A stretch of 64,000 nt of DNA from Acidicapsa dinghuensis (GTDB lineage Bacteria; Acidobacteriota; Terriglobia; Terriglobales; Acidobacteriaceae): contig NZ_JAGSYH010000001.1 of assembly GCF_025685685.1 (NCBI RefSeq), forward strand, positions 248,001 to 312,000. The letters are read 5' to 3'. Numbering within the stretch: the first letter of the stretch is position 1; every line of letters starts with the position of its first letter. Of the stretch, positions 17,148 through 26,853 are shown piece by piece. A model generated the notes under the pieces. It saw only the letters and a program-made list of their open reading frames with translations. It was not told the origin of the DNA and ran no database searches. A program made the translations under genes and the position numbers.

Positions 17148-17238
17148 CAAGCTAGCGACCGGTTTTCTCCCGCATCATCTGTCCGCGTCTCCACATCGTA
17201 AAAACGTGCGATGGTGCAGTTAACCGGCGAGGAAGCTC

Positions 17239-17658
17239 ATGAACTCTCAATCGTCACAGATTCAATACATCTGGCAGTATTTGCCGCTGCTGCTGCAGGT
17301 CCTGGCCGCCTTCGGCCTCGGAATCGGCATGGTCGTGGCCTCGTGGTTCATAGGCCGTCACCGCAACACCAAGACCAAGCTTGAGGTCTACGAGTGCGGC
17401 ATCGAGGCGGTAGGCGACGCCCGCGGGCGCTTCAGCGTGCGCTTCTACATGGTCGCCATGCTCTTCATCCTGTTCGATGTGGAAGTTGTCTTCATGATGC
17501 CCTGGGCAGTCATCTACCGCCAGTTGCCCAAAATCACCGGCTCGCAGTGGTTTGGCTTTTGGGAGATGATCGTCTATCTCGGCTTCATTGCCGTCGCCCT
17601 CTTCTACATCGTGAAGAAGGGCATCCTCGACTGGTCCACCGACAAGGGAGATCTCTGA
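17239..17658 (+). CDS. nuoA: NADH-quinone oxidoreductase subunit A
   Basis: This 139-residue protein has the three transmembrane helices of NuoA and its signature loop [36 protein letters not shown], split here as YECGIE (quinone-site loop) and FLLFDVE-type helix. It sits at the junction of the membrane and peripheral arms of complex I. A GAGGAAG ribosome site precedes the ATG. Its stop overlaps the nuoC start (TGATG), so no nuoB can lie between them, contrary to the usual A-B-C order. Confidence 0.96.
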   Translation: MNSQSSQIQYIWQYLPLLLQVLAAFGLGIGMVVASWFIGRHRNTKTKLEVYECGIEAVGDARGRFSVRFYMVAMLFILFDVEVVFMMPWAVIYRQLPKITGSQWFGFWEMIVYLGFIAVALFYIVKKGILDWSTDKGDL

Positions 17659-18158
17659 TGAGCGGCTCCGCTACTTTAGCCGATAAGGAATCCGTCCTCC
17701 GCGAAATGCCGTCTCATCCCGCTGTCGCGGCCATCACAGCAGTGCTTCCCGAAGCACTTGCTGATGCCAAATGGGACCGCAGCGAAATGACCCTGACGAT
17801 TGCGCCCGAGCACATTGTGCGCGCAGGGCAGATCGTGCAGCAGGCCGGATACAACTTCCTCGAAGACGTGACCGCGGTCGATTGGTTCCCTTCCGAGCCG
17901 CGCTTCCAGGTCAGCTACCACATTGTTTCGCACAAGCTCAAAGAACGTATCCGCCTGCGTGTTCTTCTTGAAGAAGAGATGCCGGTTGTCGACACCATCA
18001 CCGGTGTATGGCCCTCTGCCGACTACTACGAACGTGAAGTCTTCGATCTCTTCGGCATTCGCTTTGGCGGCCATCCCAACATGCGTCGCATCATGATGCC
18101 CGATGACTGGGAAGGACATCCTCTGCGCAAGGATTATCCCGTCGAAGGTTATCGCTAG
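17658..18158 (+). CDS. nuoC: NADH-quinone oxidoreductase subunit C
   Basis: A 166-residue 30-kDa-type subunit of the complex I peripheral arm. The family signature [18 protein letters not shown] followed by [19 protein letters not shown] is complete. The start at 17658 overlaps the nuoA stop by one base; the frame is open further upstream but that region is nuoA. NuoC is separate from NuoD here, not fused as in E. coli. A terminator-like hairpin follows 27 bases after its stop. Confidence 0.95.
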   Translation: MSGSATLADKESVLREMPSHPAVAAITAVLPEALADAKWDRSEMTLTIAPEHIVRAGQIVQQAGYNFLEDVTAVDWFPSEPRFQVSYHIVSHKLKERIRLRVLLEEEMPVVDTITGVWPSADYYEREVFDLFGIRFGGHPNMRRIMMPDDWEGHPLRKDYPVEGYR

Positions 18159-18185
18159 CGTTCGGAGCCGCCACGCAATCCCAGG

Positions 18186-18209
18186 GGCGCTGCGAAGCCA
18201 GCGCCTTTT
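18186..18209 (+). terminator. hairpin plus T-run between nuoC and nuoD
   Basis: GGCGCTG/CAGCGCC forms a 7-bp GC-rich stem around CGAAGC, followed by TTTT. It lies inside the only large gap (268 bp) of the nuoA-nuoE part of the operon and could attenuate transcription after nuoC. Confidence 0.45.
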
Positions 18210-18426
18210 CCATGCAGGCTGAATTGATCGGTATTTCACGAATCGCATTTACCAAAGTGGCCAGCGCCGCTTTCATGAAATTCAACTAAGGTTCCTCTAC
18301 CGCAACGCGGTCCGAATTCCGGTGAAACGATGTATCCTGAAAAGTCATCGTAATCATTGTCGGAACTCTTTCAGGCGATCTTTTTACTTTCTAACTATCG
18401 GTAGTCAAAGCGGGAGACCAGCGTCC

Positions 18427-19659
18427 ATGCCCCAAACAACCGAAACGTTGCCGGGACAGCCAATTCTGAGCGCACCCGTCGCCGAGGGCTCCAGTGACCA
18501 GACCATGGTCATCAACATGGGCCCCCAGCATCCCTCCACGCATGGCGTGTTGCGTCTCGTGTTGGAAATCGACGGCGAAATAGTCATCCGTCTCTATCCG
18601 GAAATCGGTTATCTGCACACCGGCATTGAGAAGACTTGCGAAGCCAAGTTTTACCAGCAAGTTGTACCCATGACCGACCGCATCGACTACCTCAGTCCGA
18701 TGCACAACAACCTCTGCTACTGTCTCGCGGTCGAAAAGCTGCTTGAGTTGCCGATTCCCGAGAAAGCGCAGTGGATGCGCGTGCTGCTAAGCGAGTTGAC
18801 TCGTCTGAACTCGCACCTGGTCTGGCTCGGCACGCACGCCATGGACATCGGCGCGCTGACAGTCTTTCTGTATACCTTCCGAGAGCGCGAAGATATTCTC
18901 CGCATCTTTGAGCATGTAGCAGGCCAGCGCATGATGACCAGCTACTTTCGCATCGGCGGCCTCTCAATGGAGGCTCCGCTCGATTTCTTCGATCGCGTGC
19001 GCAAGTTCATCAAAACCTTCCCCGAGAAGATCGACGAATACTCGAACCTGCTCACTGGCAACCCTATTTTTACAGGCCGCTTGCAGAACGTTGGTCACCT
19101 CTCAGCAGCCGATGCCATCGCGCTGGGCGTTACCGGACCTCCACTGCGCGCCTCCGGTGTCGATTTCGATCTACGCCGCGACATGCCTTATTCCGGTTAC
19201 GAGAAGTTCCAGTTCGATGTGCCGGTCTCGCAGCGCTGCGATGTTTGGGGCCGCTATCTCGTTCGCCTCGAAGAAATGCGCCAGAGTGTTCGCATCATTA
19301 ACCAGGCGCTGGACGGCATGCCCGAGGGTCCCATCAAGGCGGATGCGCCAAAGATCGTTCTTCCTGATCGCGAAAAGATGAAGACCCAGATGGAGTCGCT
19401 CATTCATCACTTCAAGATCGTTACCGAGGGCTTCACCGTTCCGGCTGGCGAAGTCTATCAGGGCATTGAATCCTCGCGTGGACAGATGGGTTATTACGTC
19501 GTTTCCGACGGTACCCCGAAGCCCTACCGCGTTCACATGCGCAACCCAAGTTTTGCATCGCTGCAGGCGCTTGAAACCATGTGCAAAGGCCGCCTGCTTG
19601 CGGATGTAGTGGCAGTCATCGGATCGATCGATGTTGTTCTCGGCGAGATCGATCGATGA
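18427..19659 (+). CDS. nuoD: NADH-quinone oxidoreductase subunit D
   Basis: A 410-residue 49-kDa subunit that forms the quinone-binding cavity with NuoB. Visible signatures are MGPQHPSTHGVLRLVLEIDGE near the N-terminus, the conserved YLHTGIEKTCE, and the C-terminal RGQMGYYVVSDG and DVVAVIGSIDVVLGEIDR. The ATG at 18427 was chosen because the family similarity begins about 25 residues later; the frame upstream (to 18322) has no family resemblance. The stop overlaps the next gene as ATGA. Confidence 0.96.
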   Translation: MPQTTETLPGQPILSAPVAEGSSDQTMVINMGPQHPSTHGVLRLVLEIDGEIVIRLYPEIGYLHTGIEKTCEAKFYQQVVPMTDRIDYLSPMHNNLCYCLAVEKLLELPIPEKAQWMRVLLSELTRLNSHLVWLGTHAMDIGALTVFLYTFREREDILRIFEHVAGQRMMTSYFRIGGLSMEAPLDFFDRVRKFIKTFPEKIDEYSNLLTGNPIFTGRLQNVGHLSAADAIALGVTGPPLRASGVDFDLRRDMPYSGYEKFQFDVPVSQRCDVWGRYLVRLEEMRQSVRIINQALDGMPEGPIKADAPKIVLPDREKMKTQMESLIHHFKIVTEGFTVPAGEVYQGIESSRGQMGYYVVSDGTPKPYRVHMRNPSFASLQALETMCKGRLLADVVAVIGSIDVVLGEIDR

Positions 19660-20105
19660 CAGAATCGGCGCAACCTTTGTTTGACTGGACCAAACCGCTT
19701 CCCGCAGGCACGATCGAACAGGATCGCGGTGATTACTTGTACGAAATTCTCGAACAGAAGCGTGGATGGATATTTGATCGCTTAAGAGAAGTTGTCGAAA
19801 AGCAGGCAGATGACGCTAATGCAACCGTGGACAGATTTGCACTTGCGATTCGGCCTAGCACGAAAGACGGATTTAGGATTTTCTCCCCGGCAACGGGCGA
19901 TTTGAAGCGCCAGATATGGTTTACGCTTCACGAAAGACACAAGATTCTCGCGAGCAGAAGGGATTCATTGTTGGGAGACTGCGGAGTGATCTCCTATGAA
20001 CCTTCTCCTGAAGTGGAACTCGTATTGGTCGAAGAAAACTCCAACGTGAAACCTTTGACTGAAATCGCACAGGAACATCGTAGTTGGCTGCTTGCAGAAA
20101 ACTAA
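19656..20105 (+). CDS. unknown protein encoded inside the nuo operon (first of two)
   Basis: A 149-residue soluble protein with no family I recognise. Its ATG overlaps the nuoD stop (ATGA), so translation is coupled to nuoD. The sequence has short helices rich in acidic residues (GDYLYEILEQKRGWIFDRL, REVVEKQADDANATVD) and beta-like segments (RFALAIRPST, IWFTLHERH, VELVLVEENSN); there is no Cys cluster and no membrane segment. Position suggests a peripheral-arm accessory or assembly role, but equally it could be a passenger gene. Confidence 0.65.
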   Translation: MTESAQPLFDWTKPLPAGTIEQDRGDYLYEILEQKRGWIFDRLREVVEKQADDANATVDRFALAIRPSTKDGFRIFSPATGDLKRQIWFTLHERHKILASRRDSLLGDCGVISYEPSPEVELVLVEENSNVKPLTEIAQEHRSWLLAEN

Positions 20106-20511
20106 TAGTACGGTACTAGCCCTGAGGAACCAGACACTGAATACGCAGGCCATCATCGACCGCGTCTCCACGCACGCCGGACAGGCGAGTGAGCAACTAT
20201 GGATCGAGTTCTGGACGTCCCTTGCTTCCCTGCTGCGCAGCTACACCGCTGCCCATGGACTGAACCGCAAAGAACAAGCAACTGTCGAACTCGGTGAAGA
20301 CCGCATCACGGTGCGCATCAGCGATCGTTGGCTGAGTCTCGATCGGTTGAATGCAGATATCGTCTGGAACCGCGAAGATGGAAGCCGTGGACTCATGCGT
20401 TTTACCATAGAAGGTAGATTGCTCACCCACGTAGGCGACAAAGAGAACGAAGACCGCGAGGAAGAGATGGACCTGCAAGCCGAACTCTGGGCACGGGAGC
20501 TGATGCAATGA
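20092..20511 (+). CDS. unknown protein encoded inside the nuo operon (second of two)
   Basis: A 139-residue protein starting at TTG 20092, overlapping the previous gene by 14 bases. Its stop overlaps the nuoE start (ATGA). The middle has a beta-rich pattern (QATVELGEDRITVRISDRWLSLDRL, GLMRFTIEGRLLTHVG) and the C-terminus is strongly acidic (DKENEDREEEMD). No motif identifies it. The tight coupling on both sides suggests that it has been in the operon for long. Confidence 0.6.
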   Translation: MQKTNSTVLALRNQTLNTQAIIDRVSTHAGQASEQLWIEFWTSLASLLRSYTAAHGLNRKEQATVELGEDRITVRISDRWLSLDRLNADIVWNREDGSRGLMRFTIEGRLLTHVGDKENEDREEEMDLQAELWARELMQ

Positions 20512-21041
20512 GCAGTGCTGAAACCATGTCGATCTTTTCGCCGGCACTCTCAGCCCGCTTCGACGCGCTCGTTTTGAAATACCCCGTCAAGCGCTCTGCG
20601 CTCATTCCCATGATGCTTTATGCGCAGGATGAGGTCGGCTATCTTTCAGACGCGGTCATCGAAGAGATTGCGCAACGCCTCGACCTCACCATGCTTGATG
20701 TTCGCAACGTCGCCAGCTACTACTCCATGCTGCGCTTCAAGCCCGTCGGCAAATACAACGTGCAGGTCTGCACCAACATCAGCTGCATGCTGCGCGGCGC
20801 GTACGACATCTTCGAGCACCTCGAAGAAAAACTTGGCATCGGCCACAAGGGCATTACCGCTGACGGCGTTTTCTCGCTTGAAGAAGTGGAGTGCATCGGT
20901 GTCTGCTGCTGGGCTCCTGCCATTCAGGTAAACTACGACTTCCACGACGACCTCACCAACGACAAAGTTGATGAAGTGATCGCAGCGTATCGCGCCAAAG
21001 CAGGTCGCGCAGACGCCAAGGGAGAATCAGCGAATGCCTAA
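20508..21041 (+). CDS. nuoE: NADH-quinone oxidoreductase subunit E
   Basis: A 177-residue thioredoxin-like subunit that carries the 2Fe-2S cluster N1a. The four ligands are C88 and C93 (VCTNISC) and C129 and C133 (ECIGVC). The N-terminal helical bundle (YPVKRSALIPMMLYAQDEVGYLS) is typical. The C-terminus after ~160 is Ala/Lys-rich. It overlaps the gene before by four bases and nuoF by eight. Confidence 0.96.
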   Translation: MSSAETMSIFSPALSARFDALVLKYPVKRSALIPMMLYAQDEVGYLSDAVIEEIAQRLDLTMLDVRNVASYYSMLRFKPVGKYNVQVCTNISCMLRGAYDIFEHLEEKLGIGHKGITADGVFSLEEVECIGVCCWAPAIQVNYDFHDDLTNDKVDEVIAAYRAKAGRADAKGESANA

Positions 21042-22344
21042 GCTCACCTCCCATCCCGATGAAGTCAAGATCATCTCCAAGCGTTTCGGCATGGGCGCAG
21101 CCAATATCGACCGCTATATCGAACTCGGCGGCTATGAAGCCACGCGCAAGTGTCTTGCTGAAGGCTCTGAATGGATCATCAATGAGATGAAGGCATCCGG
21201 CCTTCGCGGGCGCGGCGGCGCAGGTTTCCCAACTGGTCTCAAGTGGTCCTTCGTTCCCAAACAGTCGGCCAAGCCCAAGTATGTTCTCGTCAACGGCGAT
21301 GAATCGGAGCCCGGAACCTGCAAGGATCACCTGATCTTCCTGCACGATCCGCATGCGATCATCGAGGGCACCATCATCGCTGGTCTCGCCATCGGCGCAA
21401 AGATGGGCTTTATCTACCTGCGCGGCGAGTATCGCTATCTCATCGAGATCATGGAGAAGGCCGTTGCCGACGCCTATGCAAAAGGCTTCCTCGGCAAGAA
21501 CATCTTCGGCACCGAGACCGAATTTCAGGCAGTAGTGCAAACTGGCGCCGGAGCCTACGAAGTCGGCGAAGAATCGGCTCTCATGGAATCGCTCGAAGGC
21601 AAGCGCGGTGTTCCCCGCATCAAGCCGCCCTTCCCTGCCGTTGTCGGACTTTACGGCGGCCCCACCGTCATCAACAACGCCGAGACGATCGCATCAGTCC
21701 CGCACATCATCACCATGGGCGGCGCGGCTTATGCAGCGGTTGGCAGTGAGCGCAATGGCGGCACGCGCCTCTTCGGCATCAGCGGTCACGTCGAACGCCC
21801 CGGCATCTATGAACTGCCGATGGGCTACAACCTCAAGAAGATGATTTATGAAGTTGCCGGCGGCGTTCGTGGCGGACGCAAGCTCAAGGCCGTCGTTCCC
21901 GGCGGATCGTCAACGCCTGTTCTGCTGCCCGAGGAGATCGAAACCCTCGGCATGGACTTCGATCAAGTCGGCAAAGCCGGTTCGATGCTTGGCTCTGGCG
22001 GCGTCGTCGTTATCGACGATCAAACATGTATCGTCGAATTCGCATTGCGCACCATCAGCTTCTATCAGCACGAGAGCTGTGGCTGGTGCATCCCATGTCG
22101 CGAAGGCACCGACTGGCTCAAGAAGTCGCTGACACGTTTTCACGCCGGCTTCGGCACAAAGAAAGATATCGACAACATTCAGTATCTCGCCGAGAACATG
22201 ATGGGCCGCACCTTCTGCCCGCTCGGCGACGCAGCAGCAATGCCCACACTAGGTTTCGTCAAGAAGTTCCGCAAAGAGTTTGAAGATCACCTGGACGGGA
22301 AACCCTGTCCCTACGCCAAGCACGTTGAAGTCGCACTGGTGTAA
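21034..22344 (+). CDS. nuoF: NADH-quinone oxidoreductase subunit F
   Basis: A 436-residue 51-kDa subunit where NADH is oxidised. The nucleotide and FMN region shows GRGGAGFPTGLKW (59-71) and VNGDESEPGTCKD. The 4Fe-4S cluster N3 ligands are C349, C352, C355 (ESCGWCIPC) and C395 (TFCPLGDA). It begins inside the end of nuoE and is followed after 18 bases by nuoG. Confidence 0.97.
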   Translation: MPKLTSHPDEVKIISKRFGMGAANIDRYIELGGYEATRKCLAEGSEWIINEMKASGLRGRGGAGFPTGLKWSFVPKQSAKPKYVLVNGDESEPGTCKDHLIFLHDPHAIIEGTIIAGLAIGAKMGFIYLRGEYRYLIEIMEKAVADAYAKGFLGKNIFGTETEFQAVVQTGAGAYEVGEESALMESLEGKRGVPRIKPPFPAVVGLYGGPTVINNAETIASVPHIITMGGAAYAAVGSERNGGTRLFGISGHVERPGIYELPMGYNLKKMIYEVAGGVRGGRKLKAVVPGGSSTPVLLPEEIETLGMDFDQVGKAGSMLGSGGVVVIDDQTCIVEFALRTISFYQHESCGWCIPCREGTDWLKKSLTRFHAGFGTKKDIDNIQYLAENMMGRTFCPLGDAAAMPTLGFVKKFRKEFEDHLDGKPCPYAKHVEVALV

Positions 22345-22362
22345 CGAGCAAACGAGAGAAGA

Positions 22363-24816
22363 ATGCCTGACGTAACATTCACCGTCGACGGAAAGAAGCT
22401 CACCGCTCCCGCGGGCACGCTGCTCATCGAGGCCTGCCGCAAGGCCGGCATCGAGATCCCCGCCTTCTGTTACTACCCCGGTCTTTCGCTCCAGGCCGCG
22501 TGCCGCATGTGCGTCGTCCGCCAGGAGAAGGTGCCGAAACTCCAGACCGCCTGCACCACGACCGTCGCTGAAGGCCAGGTCTTTACCACCGAGTCTCCCG
22601 AGATCACGCAGGCCCGTAAAGCGACCATCGAATTGCTCCTCGGCAATCATCCGCTCGACTGCCCGGTATGCGACGCTGGCGGCGAGTGCGAATTGCAGGA
22701 CATGACCTTCCGCTATGGTGCCGGTGAAAGCCTCTACACCGAGGCCAAGAATCATCGCGAAGAGCAGAAATGGTCTCCCGCTGTGTACTTTGACCGCCCG
22801 CGCTGCATCCTCTGCTACCGTTGCGTTCGCATGTGCGGCGAAGGCATGGATGTCTGGGCTCTCGGCATCGCTAACCGTGGCTCGTCGGCCATCATCGCGC
22901 CTAACGGCGGCGATCATCTCGACTGCGAACAGTGCGGCATGTGCATCGACGCCTGCCCAGTCGGCGCACTCACATCCGATACTTATCGTTACAAGACCCG
23001 CCCATGGGAGATGAATCACGTTTCCACCGTCTGCACGCATTGCGGCGACGGCTGCAAGGTCACTCTTGGCGTTCGCCAGGTAGATGACGGAGCCGAGATT
23101 GTCCGTGGTGACAACCGCGACAAATCCGGTATCAACGGCGACTTTCTCTGTGCCAAAGGCCGCTTCGGCTTCGATTTTGTCGATTCCAAAGACCGCCTTA
23201 CCAAGCCGCTGGTCCGCAACGCCGCCGGCACTCTTGAGCCTGTCACCTGGGAACACGCCATCCGCGTTGTCTCCAACAAGCTCAAGGAGATTCGCGACAG
23301 CAAAACTGAAAATGGGGGCGGCAGCTCCATCGGCGTCATCGGTTCCAACACAGGGACCAACGAAGAAAACTACCTGCTGCAGAAGTTCGCGCGCACGGTC
23401 CTCGGCACCAACAACATCGATCACATCCGCACTACGGACTACGCTGCCTTCGTGCGCGCCATGGCTGGTCACGAGCATCGCGCCGCAAGTCTTCGTGACA
23501 CTGAGACAGCCAAGGCGATCCTACTCATCGGCGGCAACCCCACTGAAGAACACCCGTTGCTGGCCTGGAACATCCGCACCAACTTCCGCCACAACACAGC
23601 GCGGCTCTACATCGCCACCGACAGTCCCATTAAGCTCGAACGCCAGGCGCGTCAGACATTGTCCCTTCCAGTAGAAGGATACGAATCCCTCACAGCATTC
23701 CTCTCTGGCGACGACTCTGCACTCGGCGAGATCGAAAATGCCAAAACCTTCCGCGAAGCTGTGAATGCCGAGGAATCGCTTCTCGTCATCTTCGGCCAGG
23801 AATTCCGCGGTGCGGCTATCGAATCCCTCGTCAAATGGGGACTCGCCAAAGAGAACGTCAAGTTCGCCTATCTCGGCGACTATGCCAACTCCCGCGGTGC
23901 GGCGGATATGGGTCTCAGTCCCGATCTGCTCCCTGGTTATATCCCAGTCACCACTCCCGGAGCCTTCGCGGAGGAGTACCCGAACCTTTCGACTCAGCCG
24001 GGCATGACTGCCCCCGAGATGCTTGATGCAGGATGTCGCGGCGAACTGGCGGCGCTTTATATTGTCGGCTCCGATCCTGTGACTGCTTATGGCACCGATC
24101 CGGCCGCTCTCAAGAGAGCTTTCGTCGTCGTTCAGGATATTTTCCTGACCGGTACGGCAGCGCTCGCTGATGTAGTTCTGCCCGCTGCAAGCCTCTACGA
24201 AAAGGCAGGCACGGTTACCAATACCTTTGGCGACATTCAGCTCGTCAAGAAAGCAGCCGACAAGGCTGGTGTCAAACCCGACTTCGAGATTCTGGTCCGC
24301 ATCGCCGGAGGTATGGGCGCTGACGTCAAGAAGCTTGTTCCATTTGGCCGTGGCTCAATAACGGTTCCGGCCGTCACTGCTCCCGCACTCAGCGTCGACT
24401 TCGTTCCTACGCCAAGGCCGATTCCGTCACTGCGCGGAATCCACGGTGACCTTGGTCAGAGCCGCGGCGCACATTCGGGTGAAGCCGACCGTCACGCCGT
24501 ATGGCTTGCCGCTCGCGGTCTCGAATTGCGCTTAAGCCCGTTTGATCCACTAGCGGCACTCGACGAAATCGAGCGCCTCGTTCCCAGCTACAAGCTCGAC
24601 CGGCTCAATCTCTTCGCAGGTAACGATGTTCATTCCGAGCCCGGCTTCGTTCCCGTTGCCAGCCTTACCGCTCCTACGGCAGCCGAGCTCATTCTTCCCG
24701 CTCATGATGGCCTCTTTACCTCGGGCGTCCTGGGCGATCACACCAAAGCTCTGGTGGAACTGAACAGCTATCAGGAATCCATCTCGCAACCCGTAGCCGA
24801 AGCTGCCGCAGACTAA
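22363..24816 (+). CDS. nuoG: NADH-quinone oxidoreductase subunit G, with N7-type cluster motif
   Basis: An 817-residue large iron-sulfur subunit. In order: a 2Fe-2S ferredoxin domain (CYYPGLSLQAACRMC, TACTT), the His-Cys 4Fe-4S domain (HPLDCPVCDAGGEC), a second 4Fe-4S pair (RCILCYRCVRMC; CEQCGMCIDACPVGAL), then a molybdopterin-oxidoreductase-like domain opening with VCTHCGDGC and FLCAKG, the extra N7 cluster site found in E. coli and Thermus but absent from many others. The rest keeps the fold without a visible Mo cofactor site. An RBS-like GAGAGAAG lies before the ATG. Confidence 0.95.
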   Translation: MPDVTFTVDGKKLTAPAGTLLIEACRKAGIEIPAFCYYPGLSLQAACRMCVVRQEKVPKLQTACTTTVAEGQVFTTESPEITQARKATIELLLGNHPLDCPVCDAGGECELQDMTFRYGAGESLYTEAKNHREEQKWSPAVYFDRPRCILCYRCVRMCGEGMDVWALGIANRGSSAIIAPNGGDHLDCEQCGMCIDACPVGALTSDTYRYKTRPWEMNHVSTVCTHCGDGCKVTLGVRQVDDGAEIVRGDNRDKSGINGDFLCAKGRFGFDFVDSKDRLTKPLVRNAAGTLEPVTWEHAIRVVSNKLKEIRDSKTENGGGSSIGVIGSNTGTNEENYLLQKFARTVLGTNNIDHIRTTDYAAFVRAMAGHEHRAASLRDTETAKAILLIGGNPTEEHPLLAWNIRTNFRHNTARLYIATDSPIKLERQARQTLSLPVEGYESLTAFLSGDDSALGEIENAKTFREAVNAEESLLVIFGQEFRGAAIESLVKWGLAKENVKFAYLGDYANSRGAADMGLSPDLLPGYIPVTTPGAFAEEYPNLSTQPGMTAPEMLDAGCRGELAALYIVGSDPVTAYGTDPAALKRAFVVVQDIFLTGTAALADVVLPAASLYEKAGTVTNTFGDIQLVKKAADKAGVKPDFEILVRIAGGMGADVKKLVPFGRGSITVPAVTAPALSVDFVPTPRPIPSLRGIHGDLGQSRGAHSGEADRHAVWLAARGLELRLSPFDPLAALDEIERLVPSYKLDRLNLFAGNDVHSEPGFVPVASLTAPTAAELILPAHDGLFTSGVLGDHTKALVELNSYQESISQPVAEAAAD

Positions 24817-24836
24817 ACCGCAGGAAAGGGTAAGCC

Positions 24837-25895
24837 TTGAGCATCTGGCTGTTTTTGTTATTCAGCATTTTGAAGGTCGCCGTCGTTACCGCCATCTTTC
24901 TCGGCGGGGTGGCCTATACGGTCCTGCTCGAGCGCAAGGTCGTCGGCCGTATCCAGAACCGCTGGGGCCCCAGCCGCGTCGGTCCCTTTGGCCTCTGGCA
25001 GCCCATGGTCGATGGCCTCAAGCTCTTCCTCAAAGAAGACTTCATCCCTGCCGGCGTCTACAGGCCGCTCTACCTCACCGCGCCGCTGATCGCCCTCGGC
25101 TGTTCGCTGCTTTCCATCGCCGTCGTGCCCTTTGGTTCGCAGGATATTACCGTTCACGGTGTCAAAGTCTTCGAGCTCGCCGACCTCAACATTGGACTGC
25201 TCGTTCTGCTCGGCGTCACCTCGATGAGCATCTACGGCATCGCTCTCGCAGGCTGGTCTTCGAACAACAAATACTCCCTGCTCGGTTCGCTTCGCTCTTC
25301 GGCGCAAATGATCAGCTACGAGCTCGCACTTGGTCTTTCGCTCGTCGGCGTCGTTCTTCGCACCGGCTCGTTCTCACTGGCAGACATCGTCAAAGCCCAG
25401 TCGGCACACGGCGCGTTGTCCTGGAACATTCTCGGCGGCGGTCAGATCATCGCGTTCCTCATCTACATCACCGCGGCCTATGCCGAAACCAACCGCGCTC
25501 CCTTCGATCTGCCTGAGGCGGAAACCGAACTCGTCGCCGGCTATCACACTGAGTACAGCTCCATGAAGTTCGCCATGTTTTTCATGGCCGAATACGGCAA
25601 CATGATCACTGTAAGCTGCGTTGCCACGCTGCTCTTCTTTGGCGGATGGAACAGCCCCTTCGGTCATCTGTTTCCCGAGCCGCAGAACATTGTCATTCAG
25701 GCACTCCTTGCGCTCTTCTGGTTCATCATCAAGGTTTTCTTCTTCCTCTTTCTTTACATCTGGGTGCGCGGTACACTTCCGCGCTTCCGCTATGACCAAC
25801 TCATGGGATTCGGCTGGCGTTATCTGCTGCCCATCGCCATGCTCAACATTGTCGGCACAAGCCTCGTTCTCTCGGCGCTCATGGCGAACTCGTAA
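24837..25895 (+). CDS. nuoH: NADH-quinone oxidoreductase subunit H
   Basis: A 352-residue membrane subunit with about eight helices that links the quinone site to the proton pumps. Signatures include ERKVVGRIQNRWGPSRVGPFG, the LKLFLKEDF loop, and AETNRAPFDLPEAETELVAGYHTEYSS with its conserved acidic residues. Translation starts at TTG 24837 after AGGAAAGGG. In most bacteria nuoI follows; here a 150-base gap leads directly to nuoJ. Confidence 0.96.
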   Translation: MSIWLFLLFSILKVAVVTAIFLGGVAYTVLLERKVVGRIQNRWGPSRVGPFGLWQPMVDGLKLFLKEDFIPAGVYRPLYLTAPLIALGCSLLSIAVVPFGSQDITVHGVKVFELADLNIGLLVLLGVTSMSIYGIALAGWSSNNKYSLLGSLRSSAQMISYELALGLSLVGVVLRTGSFSLADIVKAQSAHGALSWNILGGGQIIAFLIYITAAYAETNRAPFDLPEAETELVAGYHTEYSSMKFAMFFMAEYGNMITVSCVATLLFFGGWNSPFGHLFPEPQNIVIQALLALFWFIIKVFFFLFLYIWVRGTLPRFRYDQLMGFGWRYLLPIAMLNIVGTSLVLSALMANS

Positions 25896-26045
25896 TTTAC
25901 AATCGCCTTTGGCCCGGGCCTGAATTGGTTCGAAACCAGCAGCAATCGTCCTGAGTCAATCGGGGATCACGGCAACAAGAATTCCAAAATGCCGTGGCGA
26001 AACAGCAACGGACGCGCTTCTGCAACGTAGCACCCAAGAACGCCC

Positions 26046-26546
26046 ATGCATCTGATTCTCTTCATTATTTTCGCGGGTTTCTGTCTGGCTGGAGCCATCA
26101 ATCTCCTGCTGCAGACGCACCCCATCAACAGCGCGCTCTCGCTCATCGTCGTCATGAGCTCGCTCGCTGTTCTCTATCTGCTACTTGGCGCCGAGTTCCT
26201 CGCCATTGCCCAGATCATCGTCTACGCCGGCGCGGTCATGGTGCTCTTCACCTTCGTCGTCATGCTGCTCAACGTCGGCGAAGAAGAAAAGACTCATGGT
26301 AGCAAAGCCGCGAAGATCATTGGCTTCCCTGCTATTGTTGCTGCGTTCAGCGTTCTCACCACCGTGATCCTGGCCATCCAGAATAAGCTTGGCGGAGTCA
26401 AGCTCTCCGACGGTGTCACACCCATGACCGAACTCAGCACCGTCCTCTTCCGTGACATGTTGCTGCCCTTCGAGCTCACCAGCGTTCTCATCCTAGTCGC
26501 CATCCTCGGAGCAGTCGCCCTGGCGCGAAAGGAAGGCCATCGATGA
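26046..26546 (+). CDS. nuoJ: NADH-quinone oxidoreductase subunit J
   Basis: A 166-residue, five-helix membrane subunit. The conserved second and third helix region ([48 protein letters not shown], given here only by its ends NSALSL and VVMLL) contains the pi-bulge helix that takes part in coupling. It overlaps nuoK by four bases (ATGA). The preceding 150 bases have no ribosome site of note and no coding frame. Confidence 0.95.
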   Translation: MHLILFIIFAGFCLAGAINLLLQTHPINSALSLIVVMSSLAVLYLLLGAEFLAIAQIIVYAGAVMVLFTFVVMLLNVGEEEKTHGSKAAKIIGFPAIVAAFSVLTTVILAIQNKLGGVKLSDGVTPMTELSTVLFRDMLLPFELTSVLILVAILGAVALARKEGHR

Positions 26547-26845
26547 TTCCTGCCTCCTGGTACCTGATTCTCTCCGCCGTGCTCTTCAGCCTCGGCGTTA
26601 TCGGTTTCCTCATCAAGCGCAGCCTCATTACAGTCTTTATGTCGATTGAGCTGATGCTCAATGCCGTCAACTTGTCCTTCGTTACCTTTGCTCACCAGTG
26701 GCATTCGGTCAAGGGACAGATCTTCGTCTTCTTCGTCATGATGGTCGCCGCAGCGGAGGCCGCTGTCGGCCTCGCCATCATCATCGCTATCTTCCGCGCT
26801 CGCGCCACACTCAACGTCGACCAGGTCGACCTCATGAAGCTCTAG
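26543..26845 (+). CDS. nuoK: NADH-quinone oxidoreductase subunit K
   Basis: A 100-residue, three-helix membrane subunit homologous to MrpC. The conserved glutamates of the proton path are in [13 protein letters not shown] and in [12 protein letters not shown]. The start overlaps the nuoJ stop. Eight bases separate its stop from the nuoL start, whose ribosome site overlaps the stop codon. Confidence 0.96.
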   Translation: MIPASWYLILSAVLFSLGVIGFLIKRSLITVFMSIELMLNAVNLSFVTFAHQWHSVKGQIFVFFVMMVAAAEAAVGLAIIIAIFRARATLNVDQVDLMKL

Positions 26846-26853
26846 GAAGACCC

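Noticed and set aside
25896..26045. Possible remnant of nuoI between nuoH and nuoJ
   Set aside because: No CxxCxxCxxxC codon pattern and no similarity in any frame; the gap is plain intergenic sequence.
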